This document shows, piece by piece, positions 48,301-57,149 of a DNA stretch of 64,000 bases. A model generated the notes under the pieces. That model worked only from the letters and a program-made list of their open reading frames with translations. It was not told the origin of the DNA and made no database searches. This DNA comes from Melampsora larici-populina 98AG31 (lineage: Eukaryota; Basidiomycota; Pucciniomycetes; Pucciniales; Melampsoraceae). The stretch is taken from the NCBI RefSeq assembly GCF_000204055.1, contig NW_006768782.1, forward strand, positions 714,467-778,466, in the 5' to 3' direction. Made by a program: the position numbers and the translations under genes. How positions within the stretch are numbered: position 1 is the first letter of the stretch; the number at the start of each line of letters is the position of its first letter.

Positions 48301-51300
48301 CTTTTCTCAGGATGGGTGGATACGGTTTTTCCACTGTCAATTGTATCTCTACTTCGTATTTTTTGATAGTGCCAATTTTGGTTGTTCCCAGTCCAAAACT
48401 GTCGTGGTAATTGTTTACCAAAGAGTGGACTTGGTCTGTTTGTTGCTTATTCAGGTTGCTTCCCGTAATAATACGCTCACTATCCTTAGGTGATAAACTA
48501 GCTCCCTGACTTTGTCCTGCTGCTAAAATAGATAACACGTGTTTCGTCTGGATAAGCGCGAATTTCTTTCTCTTATTCTCGTTTCCAATTGTAAAATATT
48601 TTTCACGAGTATGTATAATATCAATTCCATAGAGAGATAGAAAGTCGTCGCCTAAAATAAAGTACTGAGGTGTTGCGTTTCTCATAACTACGAATTCTGG
48701 TCGGATCCTGACTGATCCTTCTGTGTGTGGGAAGACCATTGGGACTTCTATTATTCCTATTGCTTCGAGGGTCTCTCCACATCCTTTAAATGTAGTGTTA
48801 CTTTTAGGCAACATGTGTTCTTGCCATCTTGGGAATATTCGTGATAGAAAGTTCTCACCAACCGCTGAGCATGACGCCCCGCTGTCCAGGAGGCAGTTGT
48901 AGGTTTTTCCTTCAACTATCACACTTGTCATACTATGGTGACCTGTTAAATGAGCTTTACCTGCCAGTGGTCTAGTTTTCATTTGTCTCGCGTCACTGAC
49001 TTGTTTACTTTCTGAACCTTCGTGCCATGATTGAGGTAATTCAGCCAAGGCTTGTAGTTGGGCTATATCAAGTTCTGTGTGAGCGGATTCGATAGCTCTG
49101 ATGTGCATGGTATCAATATTTCTTCCTACAATGCGTGACTCATGTATCGGTCTAAATACTGCATCTGTACCTTTAATTCGCAGTTCTATGCACTCATTAT
49201 AAGATATACTCATCTCATATTGACTCATCATGTCAGCGCCTAGAATCATTTCTACATTTCTTGCGTCTGAAATGATTACGAAATCTATCATAAGGACGCA
49301 AGGATCAGTCTCGTGAAGGAATTGGATAGGCAGTGTGATTTCGCCTATAGCTGTGAGACTGCCCGAAGCACTGTAGAATCTTCTGTTATCTTGGAGCAAC
49401 TTCACGTCTCTTCTCCAATGAAGCCATACCTTATCCAATATTCTCGGCGTGATAAGAGAGTTGCATGCTCCAGTGTCAATCAGCATATTCATTTTCCAAC
49501 TATTGCACATTGTATGGATAAATGGACTGCCCAATCTTGTGTTTAGATTTCGTTTCGTTATAAAGGTAGGATACTGAATGACCGTTTCTTCCAAGCATGA
49601 TATGTTCATAACTTCGAATGCTTCTTCAATTTTTGAGATATCTGCTCCTTCGTGCAACTCTTGAATGACTCTGTATTCTCCATCATCATATAGTGAATCG
49701 TGATCATCATTAAAAATGATTTCCAATTCTTCTCCAGTAGGAGTATGCGGTTCTGAATTGCACTCGTCTTCTATCAGGTTAATGTTTTTGCTTTTTCGTC
49801 GGCAAGCCCTAAAATCGTGGCCTGCTTCTGTGCTGCCACAGGTGTCACACTTCCCTGGTACCCTCACTACTGAAGGTTTCGAGGCTACTGGTTTCACAGT
49901 GTTGTGGCTTCCATTAGTAGCTTGAGTCTTCCAATCTTGTCCAATCTTGTTAATAGGTCTTTCTCGGCCTATTGTAGTTCTCTTTACTACTTCTTCAAAG
50001 ACAGTAGTGAACTGCACAAAGTCATTATCTGAACCAAGCCTGCTTCGTACCGCATGGTCAAGATTGCCAGTACATTGGTCTAAGATCTTATCTATAACAT
50101 CATCATCACTTGCGTTAGGCTGGGCTGCTTGTAGTATTTTACGCTGTTTAACTAACCAAGTCATAGGGTCTGTGTTGATTCTTGGATTGAAGTGGTCTCT
50201 GTCGAATGCTGATTGCATGTTTCTTCGCCACTCTCGAGTTCCAAATTTCGCACATATGGCTACTTTCCATTCCTCCCATGAAAAGGATTTCTCTTTCCTT
50301 TTTTGGAGGAACCATAGTTCTGCTAGGCCTGTAAAAGCTAACCCCATACGTGACGTGATAAGTGAGTCTGGCACATACATGGTTTCTTTTATATGGTCAA
50401 CCCATTCTATAAAAGTGATGTGATCGTACTCGCCTGTGCCACTAAATTTTGGCCAGTCTTTTCCTTGAGGAACTTCTTTCTTAAGTAAGTTAAACATACT
50501 CAAATTGTTATCTGGCTGATCCTCCAATTTAACTGTAGGTTCGCGATGCTTCCCTTTGTCCACTCGACCACTGGGCTCTGGATGTCGCGACCAGGATTCG
50601 TTCGTGCTGGACCTCTCTTGATGAGTAGTCACTGGCTCTGGTAACTGATCATTAAGTTCTGGTTCGTATGGTTTTCTACTAGATGATTCTCTCATATGTG
50701 GCGGAAGCTCACGGCGGTTTATTTTCGGAGCTTCCTCAGTAGGCGTGGTTCTACCGTGTTGAGTTTGTAGTTGTTCTATCGTCAAATTTGAGAGTAGCTT
50801 AATCACTTCCTCGTTATGCGATCTCATGATAGAAAGTTCTTCGCTTTGATGGTCAACCGATGCTTGTAGTTTACAAACTATGTCTTGCACGTTTGCCATT
50901 TGATCATAAGTCTTGCTTATATATGGGTTAGTTTGTGAAAGGTTCGTATCTTGTACAATCATGTTTTCTGACGCTTTTGCATTGCTATTCAGAGCTTGTA
51001 CTATTTTGTTAGTCTCTCGCGTGATTTCTCCGAGATGGCTTTTATGTTCTTCAATCATTTTGTAACGCGTGGCGCTTAAATCATTTCCTACTACTTGCAA
51101 CATCTCGTTTGTCCACTTATGTAGCTCTTCTTTGAAGGAAGTGATGCCTTCTGAAGAATTTTTAACTACACTACTTACTTGGTTTAGGGAGTTCACTTGG
51201 TCATTCACGTTCTTAATCAGACTGCATAATGTTTTCTCAAATATGATCATTTTATTCTTTGGGTCACGATTCTTAACAAGGGCTTGGATCAGCTGAACTT

Positions 51301-51904
51301 CTTCTAATAGTTTCTCATGGTTGATTACAATAGGGTCAAGATATAATTTGAAATGATGAAACATGGGGTTAAGTAGCTCTCGATCTAAAGGAAGTACAGT
51401 AAGATCTAATTCCTCGCTGCTATCCCTGCCTCCCTGATCATTTGCAGTGCTAACTCTCCTTGAGTCATGGTAGGTTTGGGGAAAGACTGGTTCCCTCTTG
51501 ACTGGTGGCTGCTCGTCGATGACTTCCCGTTCGTTCTCTTTTCGAACGTATTCCAGTCCCAGTGACCTGGGTTCCAGTTGTTTGTTCGGTCCATAAGGTA
51601 TTTGTATCCCATCAATTTCGATAATTGACGGAGGTGCGCTTTGCCTTTGAGAGTGGCTTTCTTGAAAGCCTGGCGATTCTTCTGGTTTCTCGCTTCCTCC
51701 CAGACCTTGTAATTCGCGTTGTGCATTAGTAACAAATCCGTCTCCTCCAAGGTGAGTGGTCGTCTTTGTCCTTTTGGAGGCGGAGGTGGAGGCGCTCGGC
51801 TGACGGCTGAGTTGTTTGCCGAATCTATCATCATCGCCGATCGGCGCTGTTGATCCTGCAATACTGGGTGCTCTCGATGAGCTGCTTCTGGTTGTAGGAG
51901 CCAT
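45386..51904 (-). CDS. Gag-Pol polyprotein of the Gypsy element
   Basis: One uninterrupted frame of 2172 residues, no frameshift between gag and pol. Order (approximate residues): coiled-coil-rich N-terminal region; retrotransposon gag domain (about 540-620, SFSWEEWKVAICAKFGTREW); variant zinc knuckle C-X2-C-X6-H-X4-C (about 683); retropepsin-like motif LIDTGA with MILGADMM (about 808-870); second retropepsin-like motif LLDSGA with FILGDDFL (about 1005-1070); reverse transcriptase with MPFGIKNAP and YIDDII (about 1354); RNase H (ILYVDAS, about 1503); integrase with an HHCC zinc-binding region (about 1735-1775) and D-D-E at about 1807, 1868 and 1905; C-terminal chromodomain (LYLVRYKDKTSDYDEWLQE). 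The ATG lies one base after a splice acceptor, see the overlapping frame. Confidence 0.93.
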   Translation of the reverse strand: MAPTTRSSSSRAPSIAGSTAPIGDDDRFGKQLSRQPSASTSASKRTKTTTHLGGDGFVTNAQRELQGLGGSEKPEESPGFQESHSQRQSAPPSIIEIDGIQIPYGPNKQLEPRSLGLEYVRKENEREVIDEQPPVKREPVFPQTYHDSRRVSTANDQGGRDSSEELDLTVLPLDRELLNPMFHHFKLYLDPIVINHEKLLEEVQLIQALVKNRDPKNKMIIFEKTLCSLIKNVNDQVNSLNQVSSVVKNSSEGITSFKEELHKWTNEMLQVVGNDLSATRYKMIEEHKSHLGEITRETNKIVQALNSNAKASENMIVQDTNLSQTNPYISKTYDQMANVQDIVCKLQASVDHQSEELSIMRSHNEEVIKLLSNLTIEQLQTQHGRTTPTEEAPKINRRELPPHMRESSSRKPYEPELNDQLPEPVTTHQERSSTNESWSRHPEPSGRVDKGKHREPTVKLEDQPDNNLSMFNLLKKEVPQGKDWPKFSGTGEYDHITFIEWVDHIKETMYVPDSLITSRMGLAFTGLAELWFLQKRKEKSFSWEEWKVAICAKFGTREWRRNMQSAFDRDHFNPRINTDPMTWLVKQRKILQAAQPNASDDDVIDKILDQCTGNLDHAVRSRLGSDNDFVQFTTVFEEVVKRTTIGRERPINKIGQDWKTQATNGSHNTVKPVASKPSVVRVPGKCDTCGSTEAGHDFRACRRKSKNINLIEDECNSEPHTPTGEELEIIFNDDHDSLYDDGEYRVIQELHEGADISKIEEAFEVMNISCLEETVIQYPTFITKRNLNTRLGSPFIHTMCNSWKMNMLIDTGACNSLITPRILDKVWLHWRRDVKLLQDNRRFYSASGSLTAIGEITLPIQFLHETDPCVLMIDFVIISDARNVEMILGADMMSQYEMSISYNECIELRIKGTDAVFRPIHESRIVGRNIDTMHIRAIESAHTELDIAQLQALAELPQSWHEGSESKQVSDARQMKTRPLAGKAHLTGHHSMTSVIVEGKTYNCLLDSGASCSAVGENFLSRIFPRWQEHMLPKSNTTFKGCGETLEAIGIIEVPMVFPHTEGSVRIRPEFVVMRNATPQYFILGDDFLSLYGIDIIHTREKYFTIGNENKRKKFALIQTKHVLSILAAGQSQGASLSPKDSERIITGSNLNKQQTDQVHSLVNNYHDSFGLGTTKIGTIKKYEVEIQLTVEKPYPPILRKAAYPASPRNRAELEVHINELLKLGILRKVQQNEDVEITTPCVVAWHGGKSRVCGDFRALNAYTVPDRYPMPRIEQVITNLGRSMYITTMDMVKGFHQNIVADSSKKFLRIICHLGIFEYQRMPFGIKNAPAFFQKMMDTEFYEELRNGHIIVYIDDIIVFHESWEEHIETLKSIMNKIKELGATVSLDKCKFGFHEVKALGHIVSGLTLAIDQNKVAAVVHRPLPKNVKDIQSFLGFSSYYRMYLENYAKVTFPLYYLLKKGVEFSITDERAKAWDKVKYLLTSAPCLLQPDFNKPFILYVDASFLGLGAALHQKQIINEKLVNGPVCFISRQLKESEKRYGAPQLECLALVWALNKLHYYLDGIYFEVITDCQAIKSLLNTKTPTRHMLRWQMAIQEYKSYMTITHRPGILHSNADALSRMAMPNNPDNPAWEAEDVDRDVPIMGISLCELSDKFFNKIEESYENNFNIKTLVKIFGSEHKDTILESTLDKEWKEPFLEGKFSLVSGLLYYKEKHTNALAICSKDDIEKLIAVCHDDFMSGHLSEEKVVERMASTAWWPTWKQDIQNYIESCERCQKANRQTGKRFGLLQRIEEPKFPWEVINMDFVTALPPAGSDNVNSVLVVVDRFSRRARFLPCHKEIDAAGTAMLFWQNIITDCGLPRIIISDRDPKFTSEFWRGLTRLMGTTLAMSTSYHPQTDGLAERMIQSLEDMLRRYCAFGLNFKDKEGYTHDWKALLPALELAYNTSIHSTTGKTPFEIERGYNPRTPKNMVMDKTIQVHPTSLSFHDMLCRSRQHAQNCIEESAKYNKDRWDKSHREPEFIIGDKVLISTINFNNIQGPKKLKDSFVGPFTIVKLHGPNAVEVILTGEFARKHPTFPVSLLKHFKSNDIDKFPNRQQSEEIIPFDNEGPKIVQKVLDHKRVKLSGKDIRLYLVRYKDKTSDYDEWLQENKIANASVVLRKFRLEKKNSK

Positions 51905-52755
51905 ACTAGTAAGTACCGGTCTTAGTTTTCTTTGGTTAAGTGTGATATTCTACTTACCTGGTTGGTATTGGTGCTGTGCAACGGTCTTAGTACGTCCAAA
52001 CGAGTGTTCGAATGCTCGCTGTGATAACCCGACTTCAATTACAGGCTGGGTTTCGGCTTTTTGTAAGGGGTTTGCAGTCGCTAGCTTCAAAGGTGGTGGT
52101 TTGAAGTATCTACTCGTTTTGGTTGCTGAGGCTGGTGCTGTTGCTGGTGCTATTCCAGGAGTCGTGGCGATTGGACCGCTCGAAGTCTGCAGATGTATCA
52201 CTGTGTTACGATGTCGTTGTACAGTGGTAACGAGACAGAATCAAGTAAGTGAACTTTACTCTTAAAGGTGAATGTGGTCACAGAGTCAACTGATGCTTAC
52301 TGTCCGCGTCCTCGTAATCCAATAAATCTTCTCCTGGGTTATATGCCTCGACTGGGTTTACTAGATCGATGTTCACTTGGTTAGATGATTTGTAAAGAGA
52401 ATCGCAAAGGTACAATGTTATTTCTCAGTTCTTGCAATCAATTTTTAGATACAAAAAAAAAACAAGATAAAAAGTTTCTGAACTAACTGGTTGTTTTTGA
52501 TTTGTAGATTGTTGTATGACTATGTCTTCTACGTATAGTTCTGAAGGTGTGTTATGCAGGTTATTGCAAAATTGGATGAAAGGGTGGTTTGGAGCGAGAA
52601 CGTGGATTCCGAAGAATTCGTCGTAAGCTTGTTCTGTGAATGGGTTTTCAAGGACTGAGTCGAAACACGGTAGTTCTCGAAGTAGTTCGAGAGTTTGGTA
52701 ATGTGTAGCTGAAGACGAAATTTTGACTGTTATCGTTATATCTAGCGGTACGATT
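51406..52755 (-). CDS. Spliced upstream reading frame of the Gypsy element, overlapping gag
   Basis: Four segments with coding character on the minus strand: about 52484-52755 (THYQTLELLRELPCFDSVLE...), 52301-52375 (NIDLVNPVEAYNPGEDLLDY), 51958-52200 (IHLQTSSGPIATTPG...) and 51406-51905 (KGQRRPLTLEETDLLLMHNA...). The junctions 52301|52200 (GTAAGC ... ACACAG) and 51958|51905 (GTAAGT ... TACTAG) are strong and in phase. The last exon runs in a different frame from gag-pol for about 500 nt. The junction between the first two segments needs a weak donor (GTTCAG). No ATG is visible in the first segment; A|TG junctions would create in-frame ATGs. Product unknown, probably an accessory or alternative Gag protein. 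Confidence 0.5.
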
Positions 52756-52858
52756 CTAAGTTAAGGATTATAGAAGAGGTGGGTAAAAGGATGTTTTCCT
52801 TCGATAGGGTTTCAATCGATAAGAGTGGAAAACTTGTAAAAAAGGTGAGGCCCCCAAA

Positions 52859-53923
52859 TGTCAGCTTGACTCTAGAAGTGCGAGTAAACTTGCTCTAGAA
52901 TCAAATGACAAGTACTTACAAAATGTATTTTATCGAGCTTTTAGGAAGAATTCCTATCTGCTGAGAGAAATTAATTTTCAATTCTTTGTAAGTAAAAAAG
53001 ACTATAAGCGGTATTTATAGCTGTCTATGGTGTGGTATAAAACCCACTGCCAGTGTATCAGAAAGTGCACTCACTTAATGATCTGCCGAGGTGAATACGT
53101 AGAACGTAAAATGGTCCTGGGTAACGCTTTAGCGCTGATTTGATAAAACAAGTCTTTATCAAAAGATTTCTAGCCGGGATTGAAGGATCTTTAGTCGAAT
53201 GGTTACTACCAAGCGATCTTTAACGTCCTAGTTGATGCGGATAGAGAAGATGAACGAAAAGAGGAAAAAGGGAAATAGGTCCGAACAAAAGAACTAGCGC
53301 AGAGCGATGAAGAAGTCTAAAGGAGGATTCTTGAAAGCAATACTAGTTTATCTTTTCAACGGAAGGAGGAAAAAGGTTGTGTTTTGATCTTCTTAACAGT
53401 AAAAGATAAATGTTCTGGGTTTTAGGATTTTTAAATTTTATCAGAGATGATCTTTCTTTCTTTTAGGAGGAAAGGTTAGCTATTTAAAGAGTTAAGAACT
53501 CGTTTGGATGGATATGAAATCTAGTTTGTAATTTTAAGGGTTCCCGTAGTGCGTCATCGAACATATCTTGGACTAGTCCCTGATGTCGTAACAGGGCTGG
53601 TTGAGGGTATGCTTCGATACGCCTGGATTAGTTAATTAATCCCTGCTGGTTGCCTTCTTTGAAGGTAGAGTTCTTTTTACTTGTTTGATCATAAACGAAA
53701 AAAAAATTTGGTTTTAATTTGTTCCTTAAGTTCTTTTAACTTATAACTGTTTATGTAAAGTATTTCATTATACTGCACTCTTGAAACTCGAGTGTAAGAG
53801 GTGTCTTGTTCATATATTTGTATATATATATATATATGTATTCTTTTAAAATAATATAATGGTGATATGTTTGTTAGTCTGTTAGAGTGTTATTTGCGCA
53901 GCAAAAACCTCTTCTGGCTGACA
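52859..53923 (-). repeat. 5' LTR
   Basis: 1065 bp, TGTCAGC...GCTGACA, without the MITE. On the minus strand it holds the TATA-like box and, downstream of it, a good splice donor (TTTT|GTAAGTAC near 52919) in the leader, consistent with spliced transcripts starting in this LTR. Confidence 0.92.
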
Positions 53924-54163
53924 TAAACCACTTGGGGATTCTTACCTTCCACCTTGGATTGGGGATGAGTAAGCAAACTATATTGTCACTGTTACTCTCT
54001 CTCAAAAAAAAAAGAAGATAGCTATCAAATTGCGTAACGATCAAAAGACTCTTCTTACTCTTGTTACCGACTAGAGGACTGATTTTCTGGTGTACTAGTC
54101 CTATGTATTTGCCTATTTCCTTGTTCAGATAGTGTAACATGCAATTAAGCAAAAATACACTTA

Positions 54164-54434
54164 TGGCGTTCAAACCTGTGCAAGAAATTTGCAAGACCGA
54201 CGTGCAAGATCCGTGCAAGATTTCTTGCACGGATCTTGCTTAATCAATTCTTTCACAACCCCGCTTGAAAAAACTGCGCAAGCTGAATCATTTGGCCTCA
54301 AAGCGGGGAAGCCTAGGTTAACATACATAAGTCTTAAGTCTGCAAGTTCCGTGCAAGTTCTATGCAAGACGTTAAAAGAACTTGCACAGAACTCTCACAA
54401 AAATTGCAAATTTCTTGCACAGGTTTGAGCGCCA
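54164..54434. mobile_element. 271-bp MITE with TGGCGTTCAAACCTGTGCAA ends
   Basis: Inverted ends TGGCGTTCAAACCTGTGCAA / TTGCACAGGTTTGAGCGCCA continue inward through AGAAATTTGCA. TA flanks both sides (54162-54163, 54435-54436). The core TTATGG..TTCAAACCTGTGCAAGA motif recurs at 54532-54560 within the neighbouring larger element, so the two are related. Confidence 0.75.
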
Positions 54435-54496
54435 TAACTTTTAAAAAAAAAAAGAGGGGACTGTACAGTCAACCCTGACATAACCCATATACCAGT

Positions 54497-55027
54497 TTAT
54501 GGACAGACTTTGGTATGGGTTTTGATGGGGTTATGGTCTTCAAACCTGTGCAAGATCCGTGCAAGATTTTTTGCACCAATCTTGTGTGGGAAGGGCTGCT
54601 GTGAGCTGGGGACTTCCTTGCAGAAGGAACAAATCCAAGTGAGAATACTAGTGACTGTAGAATATGGGTTAGACTCAATAAAAAGAGGAACCAAGGGTTG
54701 GGGAATTTGGGGATCAAGGGCATTGACTGGAGGAGGTGCCCTCTTTTGATCAAAGGCAACCGTTCCAGCTTTGGCCCCCAGGTTGATGACATGGGCAACA
54801 CAACTGTGGTGTTGATTGGAGGTGTCAAAAGATGGGATTGTGGTTTGAAGAGTTTGACCCATGGTTCTTTTGTTGGAAGTATTATCTGTGGTACAGGAAT
54901 AGAGGTTTTTGGAAATGTTGAACTTGTCCAGAGTGCGTTTAAGGAGAGTTGCAAGATTCACTCTGGTGTGAAGTCCGTTGATTGGTTTCAAAGCAAGAAT
55001 TGCAATACATCTTGAAGTTGTTGTCAA
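54497..55027 (-). pseudogene. hAT transposase fragment
   Basis: The frame contains LALKPINGLHTRVNLATLLK, LYSCTTDNTSNK and SCVAHVINLGAKAG, which match the catalytic-core layout of fungal hAT transposases (LxxF..GxHTG.N, TxDNAxxN, CxxHxxNL). The frame is short, interrupted upstream and lacks the C-terminal dimerisation domain, so it is a relic. The likely N-terminal part of the same gene lies at 56733-56882. Confidence 0.65.
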
Positions 55028-55682
55028 TCCAATGAGCAGTCACACAAAGCATTGCAATGTTGTGTGGAGACATCCATCCATTTCAAGTGATACTGACATG
55101 TTTAGCTGAGAATGAACCATTGGTGACAGCAGCACAGATCAATCAATAATGGGACAAGATACCTTTGGATATAGCCATTTTTTGACAGGATTGAAGGTGT
55201 AGCAAGGTTAGTCATAGTAAGGAGCTCTCAAAACTCTGGAGCATCAACCAACAAGATTGGGAGCTCTTGTTGGACTATCAAGCGGATCAGAGATCCTTCA
55301 GGTTTGCTCAATCAAAAAAATTGACATATGGAAAGAAAGATCAGTGAGAGTGTTAAAAAAGGAGAATGATGTGAAACCTTCAAGAACTGTCCTTGGAGAG
55401 CCTTCTGTCATTGAAAAAAGCTGACATGGTTTGCTGATTGGTGTTGACAGGCTTGCTCAATGTGGTGGCAGCATGAAAGGTGTCTAATCAGAGACTCCGC
55501 GCTGCAGTACAGTTGATTGCTAGGCTTCTGCTGCAGATCACAACAGGGGTGTCAGGATTCTCTTTGGCAAGGGCAACACTGTCAAAAAAGCCTTGATTGC
55601 CTTGGCAGATGTTCTTGAGGAGGCCTTTGATATCTTGCTGAATAAATTACTGCCACACCAACAACAAGTGTGCAGTGGTAGT

Positions 55683-56723
55683 CAAACTTAACAAAGTCCA
55701 ATTGTGCCTCAGATTTTTTTGACAACTAGTTGTCGCCGAGGCACAAGGGACTTACGCACTTGGGTTGATTTTTGGCGTGGTGAGTTTTCAATTTTGTAGA
55801 GGAAAACTTCACCACACCACTCACCAGTAAGTGGATTATTCCCCAACATAGAAAGCAGGAATTAAGATCTCCTGCTTCTTCTGAAGAGATTGGTCTCTTC
55901 AGATTTCTCACAAGAAAATTGAGACAAAAGTTTTCCTTAAGAGGAAAACATTGTCTTCAAAAATCAACCTTCTGTGCAAATGTTACAGAGATCTGTGTAT
56001 GTAGCTCAAATTTTGAGCTATGTACAGCCAATGAGATTTTATGAAAAATCAAGTTCTCAATGAGAACTTTGATCAATGAGAACTTTGATGAGCATTGAGA
56101 TGACAGGTAGAGGTGAAGATTGCATCAAGAGAGAACAAGTCTCCCCGTTTGCATATCCACTTTTTTTTGCTTTCTTTTGATATCAATACTGAGGAAATGG
56201 TGGAAAACAAAAAAAACATACAAATTGATCATACCCATCTCCTGTGCACATCTTTTGTTTGTTCAAAGGACACTGATTTTCTCCAAGTCTTCTGTTCTAC
56301 ACTGAATCACCAAGCTTATCTCAAAGTGGAATGAGAATGGATATTGAGGGGATTCTTTGATACCCTTGATGTTCAAGTGTCTGATTTAAATTTTTGGATT
56401 ACATACACTGATTGCTGTAAACCACAGTGAGATTTCAAAAAATTTGAAGACAATGTTTTCCTCTCAAGGGAAATTTTTGTCTTGATTTTTTTTTGAGAAA
56501 TTTCAAGAGACCAATCTCTTCAGAAGAAGCAGGAGATCTTAATTCCTTCTTTCTATGTTGGGGCATAATCCACTTACTGGTGAGTGGCATGGTGAAGTTT
56601 CCCTCTACTAAAATTGAAAACTCACCACACCAAAAAACATGACAAGCGCCTAAGTCCCTTGTGCCTTGGAGATGACCAGTCATCAAAAAAAATTCAAGGC
56701 ACAATTGGACTTTCTTAAGTTTG
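55683..56723. mobile_element. MULE-like element with about 290-bp TIRs and 9-bp TSD
   Basis: The left 290 bp (CAAACTTAACAAAGTCCAAT...) recurs almost base for base as the reverse complement at the right end. AGTGGTAGT flanks both sides (55674-55682, 56724-56732), a 9-bp target duplication typical of Mutator-like elements, which also have long TIRs. The roughly 460 bp between the TIRs does not encode a transposase. It lies inside the N-terminal part of the hAT-like transposase gene. Confidence 0.85.
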
Positions 56724-56732
56724 AGTGGTAGT

Positions 56733-56882
56733 GGTATTGGAGATGGCTTCAGAGACAGAATTGGAAGGGGCAAGGCTGGTGGGATTAGAAACTGGACTGA
56801 GGGGATCACTAGTGTTGTCTGACTCATGAGCCGCATGGAGAAGCTGAGAAGATAACTGGGCTGTAGGAGTGGATGAAGTCAT
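56733..56882 (-). pseudogene. N-terminal piece of the hAT-like transposase
   Basis: The minus-strand frame starts at an ATG at 56880-56882 and reads MTSSTPTAQLSSQLLHAAHE, then DPLSPVSNPTSLAPSNSVSE and a Thr run that ends at the MULE-like insertion. The Ser/Thr/Pro-rich start resembles N-termini of fungal hAT transposases. Assignment to the fragment at 54497-55027 is by order and orientation. Confidence 0.4.
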
Positions 56883-56943
56883 TGTGAATAAAGGAAGTGT
56901 TGATTGGTGAAGAAGATAACAATAACTAATAATAGAAAAGATG

Positions 56944-57149
56944 CACCGCCAACATATTTACCTCGGATTACAAAATCGGAGGTATCCTCGGATGCAAAAC
57001 CTCGGACAGAAGCTTCCCGAGGTTTTGATCCGAGGTTATTTCCAGGGCAAAAAAATACCTCGGGCAAAAACCTCGGACAATGTCTGTCCGAGGATTTGCC
57101 TCCGATGATGCCTCAGATTTCTCAACCCGAGGCATCTATGCTGGCAGTG
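56944..57149. mobile_element. 206-bp CACTA-like MITE, second copy
   Basis: Same 206-bp family as the insert at 45084-45289, in inverted orientation. Flanked by ATG (56941-56943, 57150-57152), again a 3-bp duplication. Few base differences separate the copies and the lengths are identical, so the family is recent. It lies about 60 bp upstream of the transposase ATG. Confidence 0.9.

Larger units (their letters stand above)
44084..53923 (-). mobile_element. Complete Ty3/Gypsy chromovirus-type LTR retrotransposon
   Basis: Two long terminal repeats flank one long minus-strand gag-pol frame. The insertion is bordered by the 5-bp direct repeat TAAAC (44079-44083 and 53924-53928). LTR ends are TGTCAGC...GCTGACA. 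Over about 1065 bp I found only two base differences between the LTRs (near 44790/53566 and 44929/53703), and the 2172-codon frame is open, so the insertion is young and may be competent. One LTR carries a later MITE insertion. A TATA-like box (CTATAAATA on the minus strand, near 53015-53025) sits in the 5' LTR. Protein order protease-RT-RNaseH-integrase-chromodomain places it in the chromovirus branch of Ty3/Gypsy. Confidence 0.93.

Noticed and set aside
52830..52858. Primer binding site next to the 5' LTR (TTTGGGGGCCTCACC on the minus strand)
   Set aside because: The position is right, but I could not match it confidently to a particular tRNA 3' end, so it is not listed as a feature.
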